Positions 1 to 7,754 of a stretch of 64,000 nt of DNA are shown here, one piece after another (the stretch's first letter is position 1; each line of letters begins with the position of its first letter). The translations under genes were made by a program, and so were the position numbers. The stretch comes from Gp6-AA40 sp035649635 (GTDB lineage: Bacteria; Acidobacteriota; Vicinamibacteria; Vicinamibacterales; UBA2999), in contig DASRJE010000233.1 in NCBI GenBank assembly GCA_035649635.1, forward strand, positions 44,552 through 108,551. Direction: 5' to 3'. The notes under the pieces are model-generated. The model saw nothing but the letters and a program-made list of their open reading frames with translations. It was not told where the DNA came from and did not search any database.

Positions 1-464
1 GCTCGCAACCCCGGCCGATGCAGGTCGGTTTCGACGAATCGCACTCGATCGAGCCCGAACCGCTGCGCCGCCGACGCGGCGATCTGCAGCGATTGGCGCG
101 ACAGATCGGCGCCGATGACGATTCGGCTTGCGCGCGACAGATAGAGGCTCATCTGGCCCGTGCCACACCCGATCTCGACGATTCGCGCGTCCAGGGCAAT
201 CGCGCGATCGAGTAGGCGCGCGAACTCGCTGCGACCGGCTCGCGCCCGCAACCAGACGAGCGTGTCGTGTGGCGGGTAGCCCGGAAACGGCGCCTCCTGG
301 TAGAAACGCCGCACAGCATCGACGCGCGGTTCGCTCGCAAGACGAAGATCGGGGATGCCATCCACTGCGGTATAGCGCGCTCCGCAACGCTGGCAAGACC
401 AGTCCGTCGCCAGTTCGGCCCCGCAGGCGGGGCACGCCATGAGCTCGCGGAACTGCTCCTCCAT
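1..464 (-). CDS. SAM-dependent methyltransferase with N-terminal zinc ribbon (partial, runs off window)
   Basis: Reading the minus strand from an ATG at 464 gives an open frame that leaves the window at base 1, so only the first ~154 residues are visible. The N-terminus carries CPAC and CQRC cysteine pairs followed by YTAVDGIPDLR, a Trm112-like zinc ribbon that often precedes class I methyltransferase domains. About 80 residues in, the motif VEIGCGTGQMS is SAM motif I, and an acidic residue in GADLS follows at motif II. An in-frame stop lies just upstream (468-470), and ATG 464 is preceded by GTG 467, so either may be used; no strong ribosome site is visible. It is the last visible gene of the carbamoyltransferase cluster on this strand and may modify the same product. 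The substrate is unknown. Confidence 0.85.
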   Translation of the reverse strand, partial: MEEQFRELMACPACGAELATDWSCQRCGARYTAVDGIPDLRLASEPRVDAVRRFYQEAPFPGYPPHDTLVWLRARAGRSEFARLLDRAIALDARIVEIGCGTGQMSLYLSRASRIVIGADLSRQSLQIAASAAQRFGLDRVRFVETDLHRPGLR

Positions 465-527
465 CACTCACTGGCCGCAGATCGCGGAATCGAGCGCCGC
501 ACGATCACTGCCCCGCGCAAAGAGCGC

Positions 528-740
528 TCACCAGATCGAATAGATGAACGGCGCCAGCGCCTCGACGCTCGTGGCCAGGATCAGAATCAGGCCTGTGAGG
601 CACAGAAACACGGCCAACGGTATGAGCCACCGTTTGTGCGACTCGCTTCGCCACAAGCCGCTCGTCAACTGTGCGATGGAACCGCCCGTGCTCCCGAGGA
701 CGATGAGGCCGCGCATGAAGCGACTTCGTTTCTTGATCAC
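528..740 (-). CDS. DUF5989 family small membrane protein
   Basis: A 70-residue protein starting with GTG at 740. It has a short basic N-terminus, then LWRSESHKRWLIPLAVFL, one hydrophobic helix (about residues 39-58) and the ending EALAPFIYSIW, which is the signature tail of DUF5989 (consensus ...SALAPFIYTLF). DUF5989 proteins are typically found beside NodU/CmcH carbamoyltransferases and SGNH hydrolases, exactly as here: the upstream carbamoyltransferase stops at 742-744, one base before this start, so translation is probably coupled. The biochemical role is unknown; it is likely a membrane partner or anchor for the cluster's enzymes. There is no sign of truncation. Confidence 0.85.
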   Translation of the reverse strand: MIKKRSRFMRGLIVLGSTGGSIAQLTSGLWRSESHKRWLIPLAVFLCLTGLILILATSVEALAPFIYSIW

Positions 741-741
741 G

Positions 742-2502
742 TTACTCCCGGCTTGCTCCAGACACCTTCTTCATGACTCGCGTCTGACCGGCAACGAGTA
801 CATCGATGCCGCAGCGCAGGAACGTCGAGTACCCTTCGACCGCGCGATTGACGATCGGCTCGCCTGAGAGATTGAACGAGGTATTGAGCAGAACCGGCAC
901 CCCAGTGCGCCGACCGTAGGCCTGCAGCAGCGCGTACAGCCGCGGCGCCATCTCGCGATCGAGCGCCTGCAGCCGCGTCGTGCCATCGACGTGAGTGATC
1001 GCGCCCAGTGCGGTACGCCACTCCGGCCGCACGCGGAAGACAGCCGACATGAAGCGCGCGAGACGCGCTCCTCCAGCCGGAAGCTCGAAATAGCGATCCG
1101 CAGCCTCAATCGGCACGACTGGTGCGAAAGGTCGGAACTCGTCGCGGAACTTGACCTCGCGATTGAGCCGGTCGCGCATCTCGGTCCCCGTCGCCGAAGC
1201 GAGGATGCTGCGATGACCGAGTGCCCGTGGTCCGAGCTCGAGGGCGCCGTCCATCCAGCCGACCACACGGCCGGCCGTGAGATCGTCAGCGGTCTGACGA
1301 ATCAACACGTCCTCGTCTTCGCACCGATCGACGAGATGACCGTCCTCTGACGCAAGCCGCGCCAGTTCGACCCCGTCGACGGACGGCCCCCAGAACGGAT
1401 GGTCGGGGATATGTCGATCGGGACCGTCAAAGTGGATCCGATCCGCGTACAGAGCAGCGCCGAGCGCGCAGCCTGCGTCGCCGGGCGCCGGAGGAACGAA
1501 GACACGCGAGAAACCTGACTCGGTGAGGATTCGCGCGTTGGCAAGACCATTGAGCGCCACCCCGCCTCCGAGGCACAAATCGGACAGCCCGGTCTCCTCG
1601 TGCAGCGACCGCGCCAGCGTCACCAGCGTATCTTCGAGGACACATTGCACGCTGGCCGCGCAGTCAGCAAAACGTCGTCCGTCGGCGCTGGACAGATCGA
1701 TCGGCTCATAGGCGGGCCGCGGCGGCCCGAACAGGTCGATGAAGCGCGATGAGTAGGAGCGCGTGGCCGTCGAATGAAATTCGAAGTAATCGAGGTCGAG
1801 CGCAAATGCGCCGTCCGCGGTCTGATGAATCAGGCGACGGACCTTGTCGACGACCGTCGGTCGGCCGTAACCGGCCAGCCCCATGACCTTGTACTCGTCC
1901 TCGTTGATGGCGAAACCGAGGTAGGCGGTGAACGCCGAGTACAACATGCCCAGCGAGTGGGGGAATCTGACCTCAAGCGGCAGCGTAATCGTGGTACCAC
2001 CACCGTTCGTGCGACGCGTACCGTGACCGACCGTCAGCGTGGCCCACTCCCCCACGCCGTCCGTCGTCAGAATCGCGGCGCGATCGGTCGGAGCGGCGAG
2101 AAAGGCCGCCGCGGCGTGCGACTGGTGATGGCGGGTGAAAAGGATCTTCCGGGCGGGCACGCCCAGGTACGACGAAATCGTGCCACGCACCCAGACCTTG
2201 TCACCGAGCGAGCTTTTCATCGCCTCGGGAAACGTCCGCCAGGATCGCGGAAAGGCGCGCAGCGCGCAGGTGAGGATCCGATCGAACTTCAACATCGGCC
2301 GCTCATAGAAAACGACGGCGTCGAGATCCTCAGGCTCGAGACCGGCATGTTCGAGACACCACTCGATGGCGAGCAGTGGAAACGCCGCGTCATTCTTCCG
2401 ACGAGACAACCGCTCTTCCTGCACCGCGCTTACCGGCACACCGTCGATGACCAGCGCCGCGGCCGAATCGTGGTAATGCGCCGAGATGCCGAGGATGTTC
2501 AT
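742..2502 (-). CDS. Carbamoyltransferase, NodU/CmcH family
   Basis: A 586-residue protein from ATG 2502 (MNILGISAHYHDSA, the conserved N-terminus of the family); a longer frame upstream to 2607 has no family match. The N-terminal Kae1/TsaD-like half contains HHQSHAAAAF and TTDGVGEWAT, and the C-terminal half has ELGPRALGHRS and LNTSFNLSGEP, both diagnostic of O-carbamoyltransferases that transfer a carbamoyl group from carbamoyl phosphate, via carbamoyl-adenylate, to a hydroxyl. Family members act on nodulation factors, cephalosporins and other natural products. It lies between a ferritin-like gene (11 bp upstream) and DUF5989 (1 bp downstream), forming a clear operon. The acceptor cannot be told from sequence; the neighbours suggest a modified lipid or small metabolite. 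Confidence 0.92.
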   Translation of the reverse strand: MNILGISAHYHDSAAALVIDGVPVSAVQEERLSRRKNDAAFPLLAIEWCLEHAGLEPEDLDAVVFYERPMLKFDRILTCALRAFPRSWRTFPEAMKSSLGDKVWVRGTISSYLGVPARKILFTRHHQSHAAAAFLAAPTDRAAILTTDGVGEWATLTVGHGTRRTNGGGTTITLPLEVRFPHSLGMLYSAFTAYLGFAINEDEYKVMGLAGYGRPTVVDKVRRLIHQTADGAFALDLDYFEFHSTATRSYSSRFIDLFGPPRPAYEPIDLSSADGRRFADCAASVQCVLEDTLVTLARSLHEETGLSDLCLGGGVALNGLANARILTESGFSRVFVPPAPGDAGCALGAALYADRIHFDGPDRHIPDHPFWGPSVDGVELARLASEDGHLVDRCEDEDVLIRQTADDLTAGRVVGWMDGALELGPRALGHRSILASATGTEMRDRLNREVKFRDEFRPFAPVVPIEAADRYFELPAGGARLARFMSAVFRVRPEWRTALGAITHVDGTTRLQALDREMAPRLYALLQAYGRRTGVPVLLNTSFNLSGEPIVNRAVEGYSTFLRCGIDVLVAGQTRVMKKVSGASRE

Positions 2503-2512
2503 GTGGTCTGCG

Positions 2513-3271
2513 TCAATACTGCCGCGTGAGCGAATCGCGTGCATCAGGGGCGACCGCAGTCCATCCCGGGCGCTCTTGTCGCGCGGCACGTTTGGCCAGC
2601 CACGCAAACGGCGGCATCAGCACGAAGTACTGGCCCGTCATCAGCAGCGTGCCGATGACACCAGCCAACGCGCTCGCCACGCGCAGATAGGCCTTCCACA
2701 AGCGACTGAGGCGCGCCCGCCAGATATGGCGGCGATGATGCTGTGGCGAGATCCGCGCCAGCTGCGTGAGCGTGTAGTTCATGTGGAACGTTTCGTCGTG
2801 GAGGATCTCGTCGAACACCGCATAGGTCGACGGGTCGTCCCGCAACACATCGCGATAGACCGTGAACCGGCTCGCGGCAGCTTTCTCCGAGAGGTGCAGA
2901 AACGCCAGCATCGAATGATCCGACTCTCCATCCACCTCGAGATCGTCGACGCCGTGGCCCCCTGGTGCCAGCCAATCGGCGCGAAACATTGGTTTTGACG
3001 AGGAGCGAAGCGCCCGGAGCAACGAAGCAGCGCGCTGTCGAAACATCGCGCCGTGACGCAGTTCGTCGATCGCGTGAACCAGATACAGGCGGCGCAGCAG
3101 CGGATCCGATGTCACTTCCGCGGCACGCAGAATGTCGCGGCCGCCATCGGTTTCGGTCTCGCCGAACCTCATCAATTTGTGAACGCGCCGCTCGTGGTTT
3201 CGCCAGATCCAGCGATGTAGTGGCGCGAGCATTCGATCGAACCCCGTCGGTCGGGGCCGCGTCGATTGCAT
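2513..3271 (-). CDS. Ferritin-like diiron-domain protein
   Basis: A 252-residue protein from ATG 3271. A four-helix ferritin-like fold is suggested by two E-x2-H motifs (DELRH, residues 69-73; DETFH, 159-163) plus further acidic residues at about 52 and 129, the usual ligand set for a two-iron centre. The C-terminus is basic and hydrophobic (about 205-235), so the protein may associate with the membrane. Such proteins act as oxidases, hydroxylases or iron stores; here, just upstream of the carbamoyltransferase, hydroxylation of the carbamoylated substrate is a reasonable inference. The start lies only 20 bp from the divergent SGNH gene start; an internal ATG (residue 14) is a possible alternative start that would leave more room for promoters. 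Confidence 0.72.
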   Translation of the reverse strand: MQSTRPRPTGFDRMLAPLHRWIWRNHERRVHKLMRFGETETDGGRDILRAAEVTSDPLLRRLYLVHAIDELRHGAMFRQRAASLLRALRSSSKPMFRADWLAPGGHGVDDLEVDGESDHSMLAFLHLSEKAAASRFTVYRDVLRDDPSTYAVFDEILHDETFHMNYTLTQLARISPQHHRRHIWRARLSRLWKAYLRVASALAGVIGTLLMTGQYFVLMPPFAWLAKRAARQERPGWTAVAPDARDSLTRQY

Positions 3272-3291
3272 AGCGAATCTAAGATAGCACC

Positions 3292-4416
3292 GTGGTTGCA
3301 CGCCTCGCGCTGCGCATCGCGGTCGAGCTCACGCTCACATTGCTGGGCTGCGCGTTGATCGTGGGGGCCATCATCGCGAACCAGCAGTGGTTCGATCGGC
3401 ATTTCCTTCCCGCATTTTTTGTATCGCGTGATGCCTACGTCTGGTGGGAGTCGCTCGGTCGCATCGCCGCGGCAATCGTGGGGGCGAGCATTGTCGTCGG
3501 ACTCCGGCCACGCATCGGTCGATTCGTCGCACACAATGCGACGCTCGCACTCAATGTGATGCTCGCTGTGTCGTTGGCCATCGTCACTAGCGAACTCACC
3601 CTCAGATTTGTCCATCGCCACGCGGCAGATGAGGAGCCCGCCGGCCAGGAGCCTCGGCGTCGTCTCGATCCGACGTTTGGGTGGACGTTCGTGCCATCAC
3701 GCGTCGCACGCCAGATGGAAAGTGGACGAATCATCGAGTATGCGTTCGACCCCCTGGGCTATCGGGTACGACGGCTCGACGAACCAGTCGACCCCGATCG
3801 CCCGACGATCGTCTTCACCGGGGAATCGATGATGGTCGGCGAGGGGCTCACGTGGGAGGAGAGCGTGCCGGCCCAGACGGGCGCGGCACTCGGTATACAG
3901 AGCGCCAATCTGGCTGTCTCTGCCTACGCCAACGATCAGGCATTCATGCGGCTGCGGGCCGAGCTCCCTCGCTTTCGTCAACCGATTGCAGTGGTGTCAG
4001 TCTTCACGCCGACGCTCTTCGACCGGAACATGGATGACGATCGGCCTCACCTCGGACAGGGGCTGGTGTGGTCGCCGCCTACCGAGCGGTGGCGACTTCT
4101 TGAAATCCTGCGGTTATTGGTGCGCTACCGCAAAGAAGAGACGATCGAACGAGGAATTGCCGTCACACGCGAGGTCCTCCGAGCAACCTGCGATCTCGCG
4201 CGGGCGCGTGGTGCTTTACCCATCATCGTGGTGCCGCAGTTCCTGCCTGAAGAACCCGCCGAACAGGCGCTTCGCCAACGAATCCTCGATGGTACGAACC
4301 TGCCTGTCGTGCGGGTCGAGCTCGACCGGGCTTGGCGTCTTCCCGGTGACGGGCATCCAGATCCGCGCGCGGCGCACGCCATCGCCGTCGCAATCGCAGC
4401 GCTGCTGCGAACGTGA
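3292..4416 (+). CDS. Membrane-anchored SGNH/GDSL-type hydrolase
   Basis: A 374-residue protein starting with GTG 3292. Three hydrophobic segments (about 8-30, 55-72, 84-104) precede a soluble domain. The SGNH block I motif is FTGESMMVGEG with the likely nucleophile Ser179; SANLAVSAYAND corresponds to block III; DGHPD near the end supplies Asp353 and His355. This arrangement is typical of SGNH hydrolases that de-esterify or deacetylate surface or secreted metabolites. It is divergent from the ferritin-like and carbamoyltransferase genes, and SGNH proteins of this kind are common companions of NodU/DUF5989 loci, so it probably belongs to the same pathway. The substrate is unknown. The last 44 bp are tandemly duplicated just after the stop. 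Confidence 0.82.
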   Translation: MVARLALRIAVELTLTLLGCALIVGAIIANQQWFDRHFLPAFFVSRDAYVWWESLGRIAAAIVGASIVVGLRPRIGRFVAHNATLALNVMLAVSLAIVTSELTLRFVHRHAADEEPAGQEPRRRLDPTFGWTFVPSRVARQMESGRIIEYAFDPLGYRVRRLDEPVDPDRPTIVFTGESMMVGEGLTWEESVPAQTGAALGIQSANLAVSAYANDQAFMRLRAELPRFRQPIAVVSVFTPTLFDRNMDDDRPHLGQGLVWSPPTERWRLLEILRLLVRYRKEETIERGIAVTREVLRATCDLARARGALPIIVVPQFLPEEPAEQALRQRILDGTNLPVVRVELDRAWRLPGDGHPDPRAAHAIAVAIAALLRT

Positions 4417-4460
4417 TGCGCGCCATCGCCGTCGCGATCGCGGCGCGGCTGCGGACATGA
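4373..4460 (+). repeat. 44-bp imperfect tandem duplication at the 3' end of the SGNH gene
   Basis: Bases 4373-4416 (ending in the stop TGA of the SGNH gene) are followed directly by 4417-4460, which match at about 36 of 44 positions and also end in TGA. The unit length is not a multiple of three, so the second copy would be read in another frame. The core GCCATCGCCGTCGC is identical in both copies. Confidence 0.8.
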
Positions 4461-4468
4461 CCAGTACT

Positions 4469-4509
4469 ACGACACACCCGCCTTCGCCTGACGGCTACGG
4501 CAGGCGAGC
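4469..4509 (-). repeat. Dispersed repeat A (minus orientation)
   Basis: Contains ACGACACACCCGCCTTCGC, the reverse complement of the GCGAAGGCGGGTGTGTCGT core found at 7720, 24000, 32450 and 47235, then a CGGCTACGGCAGGCGAG arm. It lies between two convergent genes. Confidence 0.7.
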
Positions 4510-4548
4510 CGAGACACGAAGGCGTCGACGGACTTCTTGGACAGCGAA

Positions 4549-5517
4549 CTACAGCTTGAACAGCCTCGTCGCGTTTTCCGAGCCAATGCCGAGCCGATCA
4601 CGCTCAGAGATCTGAGCGCTGTCGAACCATTCGGCTGCGTCGGCGGTCTCTTCGAACGGGTAGTCGACCGAGAACAGCACGCGATCGGTGCCGACTTCGG
4701 CGATCGCATCGACGAGCGTAGGCGTTCGGAAGTTGCCGCTCGTCGTGAGAAAGACATTGGAGCGGAGGTACTCCGTGATGGTCCGGCGCGCGGGAAGGCC
4801 CTGCGGCATCTTGCGCAAGCGATGGTCGATGCGCCACGCGTTGTAGGGCAATCCCTCACCCAGGTGGCCGAGGATCAACGTCAGACGAGGATGCCGATCG
4901 AACAGGCCGCTGCACATCAGTCGCAGCGCATGGACGGCAGTCTCCGCGGCGAACGCCCAGACAGGCCCGAGCAGCCATGGATGCCCGTCGTAGATCGGTT
5001 CGCGCGACGGCAGCGGTTCGCGCGGGTGCAGATAGAACGGCACGTCGAGCTCTTCGACGCGCTGCCAGAACGAGGCATACGCCGGGTGGTCGTAATACAC
5101 CACGTTCTCGCCGCTGGCGACCTGCGAAAATCCGTTGACGAGCGCGCCCTTGAATCCCAGCTGTGTGACCGCACGAGTGAGCTCCTCTGCCGCCGCGTCG
5201 GGATCCTGCAGCGGGAGGGCCGCGAACCCCCCCAGCCGATCCGGCTTGCGCGTGACGGCTTCCGCGAGCACATCGTTGGCGCGGCGGGCGATCTCGATCG
5301 CCCGAGATCGATCCGCGACCGCCTGAATTGCGGGAGAGTTCAGCGAGAGAATCGCGTAGGCGATGCCGTGTGCGTCCATCTCCGACACACGGTGATCGTG
5401 AAGATCCAACAACCGCTGCTCGAGCAGCGACCACGAATGTCCGCTTGCATAGCGAGTGGAATCTGCCAGCGTCTCTGGCAGCGCGAAGTGCTCCTCGAGC
5501 GCAATCTTCCCGGTCAC
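4549..5517 (-). CDS. Gamma-resorcylate (2,6-dihydroxybenzoate) decarboxylase-like amidohydrolase
   Basis: With a GTG start at 5517 the protein is 322 residues, close to the family length of about 325. It opens GKIALEEHFALPET and keeps the metal and catalytic residues of the gamma-resorcylate decarboxylases at near-canonical numbering: E8 and H10 (EEHF), H164 (FYLHPR), H218 (ILGHLGEG) and D285 (LFSVDYPFE). It also has YDGHPWLLGP, TTSGNF and C-terminal NATRLFKL. The family (amidohydrolase superfamily, ACMSD-like) uses a divalent metal, usually Mn2+, for reversible non-oxidative decarboxylation of phenolic acids. The start overlaps the stop of the upstream methyltransferase by 4 bp (GTGA, 5514-5517), so the two are translationally coupled. 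A longer frame to 5601 runs inside the methyltransferase and has no homology. Exact substrate preference is inferred. Confidence 0.88.
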   Translation of the reverse strand: MTGKIALEEHFALPETLADSTRYASGHSWSLLEQRLLDLHDHRVSEMDAHGIAYAILSLNSPAIQAVADRSRAIEIARRANDVLAEAVTRKPDRLGGFAALPLQDPDAAAEELTRAVTQLGFKGALVNGFSQVASGENVVYYDHPAYASFWQRVEELDVPFYLHPREPLPSREPIYDGHPWLLGPVWAFAAETAVHALRLMCSGLFDRHPRLTLILGHLGEGLPYNAWRIDHRLRKMPQGLPARRTITEYLRSNVFLTTSGNFRTPTLVDAIAEVGTDRVLFSVDYPFEETADAAEWFDSAQISERDRLGIGSENATRLFKL

Positions 5518-6224
5518 CGGTTCATGCCCGCACCAGTCGAATGAGGTGCCAGGGAACCATAGATGAAGAATTGACCGCTCGATCGAATCCAGCCGTTCCA
5601 ACCGAGAGACGAGAGACGCCGCTCCAGACTAGCCGGTTCGTGGAATACCTTCACGATCGTGTACTCGCGCCCGTCGTTCAGTCGCCGCCGGGTCAAACCC
5701 GATTGATCGAGCGGTGCATGGTCACCGGCCGTCGACGCCTGTTCGAGCAGGCTGTCGACAAGAAACACCCGCCCCTTCGGCTTGAGCGATGCCGCAACCT
5801 TTGCCCAAAACCGCTCGAATTCGTTCCCCGGCACATGCGAAAGCCAGAAGCCAAAGAACACGGCATCGAAACGAGCCTCCGGCTGCCACGTGAAAAGGTC
5901 CGTCACGACGTACTCAACGGCGTCTGACTGCACGCGACGCCGATTGATCGCTATCGCTTCTGGTGAAGCATCGATGGCGATAACACGAGAGTGGTGGCGC
6001 ACGAGATGCTGCGTCCACAATCCAGTGCCGCAGGCCGGCTCCAGGACTTCGCCAGATTGCAGTTCTTGTTCGAGAGCCGCTTCGACGAGAGCGACTTCGT
6101 GGAACCACGCGGTCCGGTGTTCGGGTCCATGATCGTAGCGACCTTGCCGCAGGAACCACTCGTCGTATTCATTCGCTCGGGCTCGGTAGTACTCGACTTG
6201 CTCCAGGAGGACATGGTCGGCCAT
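5514..6224 (-). CDS. Class I SAM-dependent methyltransferase
   Basis: A 236-residue protein from ATG 6224. A Rossmann-fold methyltransferase is shown by VLEPACGTGLWT (motif I, about residues 60-71), VIAIDASPEAI (motif II), DAVFFGFWLSHVP (motif IV) and LKPKGRVFLVDS (motif V/VI), with a helical N-terminus EYYRARANEYDEWFLR usual in small-molecule methyltransferases. It is the first gene of a two-gene operon with the resorcylate-decarboxylase-like enzyme (4-bp overlap), so a phenolic or aromatic acid is a plausible acceptor; that is inference. No promoter was recognised in the ~190 bp upstream. Confidence 0.85.
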   Translation of the reverse strand: MADHVLLEQVEYYRARANEYDEWFLRQGRYDHGPEHRTAWFHEVALVEAALEQELQSGEVLEPACGTGLWTQHLVRHHSRVIAIDASPEAIAINRRRVQSDAVEYVVTDLFTWQPEARFDAVFFGFWLSHVPGNEFERFWAKVAASLKPKGRVFLVDSLLEQASTAGDHAPLDQSGLTRRRLNDGREYTIVKVFHEPASLERRLSSLGWNGWIRSSGQFFIYGSLAPHSTGAGMNR

Positions 6225-6413
6225 CTGGTGAAAATCTTATTAGACCTCACGGCCTGGCGGTGTGTCTGACAATCGCAGGATGCTGGTCTTACGACGTGTT
6301 CGCAGCAGTGAGGTCGTGCCCTTCTTCAATCGCGCGTCTCAGTGCCTACTCGCAATTCGCTCTGCCTCACGCTTCAGAAGCATGTTGCCGGATTTCCGTC
6401 CGATTTTTGAGAC

Positions 6414-6731
6414 CTACGCCAACGACTTGTCTCTGGCCTTCTCGCCTAGATCGATAGCGGTACCCCAGTGCTGCCTTTCCTGCTCGTTCAGAGCACGGGC
6501 CTCGAAGGTGGCCGCTTGGTAACCGACCTCAGCCGCGGCTATGTGCAAGAGGAGCGCGCCGATCGAGTTGCTTTGCGGATCGTGCAGGTAGTCGAGCTCG
6601 TCTAGTCCCAAGCCCGCTACCGCCCGGAGAGTGGTCGATCGCACGTAGTTCATCATCGATACGACGCGAGCAATCTGCCCAGTGAAGCCAGGAGGTCGCC
6701 AATCAGAAAGAGGTCCCTTTGAGTCACGCGC
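6414..6731 (-). pseudogene. DinB-like (DinB_2) gene remnant
   Basis: The minus strand reads a continuous frame directly after the TGA of the upstream methyltransferase (6732-6734). It encodes PPGFTGQIARVVSMMNYVRS then LDYLHDPQSNSIGALLLHIA, both strongly reminiscent of DinB_2 / DUF664-type metal-binding four-helix proteins. The first 25 or so codons have no start codon; the first ATG is at 6656, inside a conserved segment. The frame stops at 6414 (TAG) after about 105 residues, where family members run 150-180 residues with a second His cluster (compare the intact DinB at 23411). It has therefore lost its start and its C-terminal third. A shortened ORF from 6656 (80 residues) could still be translated, but function is unlikely. 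Confidence 0.65.
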
Positions 6732-7622
6732 TCACTCGACATTGACTGCTCGGAGTAAGGGCTTCTTTGTATACTCGCTCGGCACCGACAGGATTGGCTC
6801 ATCCAGCCGTGTCTCGACCCGACGACAGCCGACCACGCGCACGTAGCCCAAATAGCGACCGCCGTCAGCCTCGACTGCCTCGATCTCCACGGTGTTGTGG
6901 GGCGCGACGACCTCTTGCCAGTCACGCCACAATTGCCAGCCATCCGGAAGGGTGTCGGCCACGGCAATGTCCAGGATGCCGGTTCGCTCCCAGTGGCGAC
7001 GCCACCACGGCGCCGAGTGCAAGCAGGACATGCTCGGCTCCCACCACGATCGAAGATGGTCCGGCACGGCCCCATCAATCTCCTGCATCACGCCGGCGCC
7101 TGCGATACCCAGGACGCCGCCTGGCTTCAGGAAGCGAGCCAGGTAGTTCAAGTACAGATCATCGGTCCCGTAGTAGACGAACGAATCGATGGATACGACG
7201 GTGTCGAAGAACTCCGGTGCAAACGGCAGCGCGCGCGCATCCGCGTGGATCGGAAACACGCCATCGTCCACGCCAGCGTCCCGAACGCGCTGAAGATTGT
7301 TCGCGGCGCTGAACCACAGGTCGGTTGCCCAGACCTGAACCTCGAATTCACGCCGCAGGAAGACCGATGACATTGCGAGCCCGCAGCCAAGATCCAACAC
7401 GCGCATGCCGGGTCGTAGGTCGAGTGCTTCGGCAAGCCACTCGGTGAGCCACAGCGCGTTCGCGCCGCCGCTGGCACTGGCTATGACCCAGTCGGGATGG
7501 TACTTGGACGAGCGTGGGAACCGATCGCAGACCAACCGTTCGTCTCTCTTCACACCAGCCCTCGTCCTTCCCAAGCGTGATAATCGCCTCGACGTGTCTG
7601 TGAGTTTCGGCGGATATGACAT
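6732..7622 (-). CDS. SAM-dependent methyltransferase
   Basis: A 296-residue protein using ATG 7622 (MSYPPKLTDTS); the frame continues to 7691, but that part is translated from a dispersed repeat and is unlikely to be native. Motifs: VLDLGCGLAMSSVFL (SAM motif I), VWATDLWFSA (motif II), DTVVSIDSFVYYGTD (motif IV) and LKPGGVLGIAGAG (post-motif). The preceding SSKYHPDWV and ALWLTEWLAE segments are typical of a group of uncharacterised cyclopropane-synthase-like small-molecule methyltransferases. The C-terminal third has Trp-rich helices (WWRRHWERTG, LWRDWQ) that probably form the substrate lid. It stands alone apart from the DinB remnant downstream; the substrate is not predictable. Confidence 0.84.
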   Translation of the reverse strand: MSYPPKLTDTSRRLSRLGRTRAGVKRDERLVCDRFPRSSKYHPDWVIASASGGANALWLTEWLAEALDLRPGMRVLDLGCGLAMSSVFLRREFEVQVWATDLWFSAANNLQRVRDAGVDDGVFPIHADARALPFAPEFFDTVVSIDSFVYYGTDDLYLNYLARFLKPGGVLGIAGAGVMQEIDGAVPDHLRSWWEPSMSCLHSAPWWRRHWERTGILDIAVADTLPDGWQLWRDWQEVVAPHNTVEIEAVEADGGRYLGYVRVVGCRRVETRLDEPILSVPSEYTKKPLLRAVNVE

Positions 7623-7665
7623 CGCCCCCAGCAGCACAAAGCCGCGGTGCCTTTTCGCCTCGGCG

Positions 7666-7735
7666 GCCTGCCTCGCCGTAGCCTTGGCCAAACCGGGCCT
7701 GCCTCGCCGTAGCCTTGGCGAAGGCGGGTGTGTTA
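7666..7735 (+). repeat. Dispersed repeat A, tandem head
   Basis: The unit GCCTGCCTCGCCGTAGCC extends through CTTGGC at 7666-7688 and again at 7697-7719; the second copy continues into GAAGGCGGGTGTGT. This is the clearest copy of repeat A and supplies the spurious N-terminal extension of the methyltransferase frame. Confidence 0.8.
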
Positions 7736-7754
7736 CGTACTGTTCGATTTCGGT

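Noticed and set aside
1774..2529. 251-codon plus-strand frame opposite the carbamoyltransferase
   Set aside because: Antisense; no domain or signal recognised.
7623..7691. N-terminal extension of the methyltransferase at 6732
   Set aside because: It is the translation of dispersed repeat A and precedes a better start at 7622.
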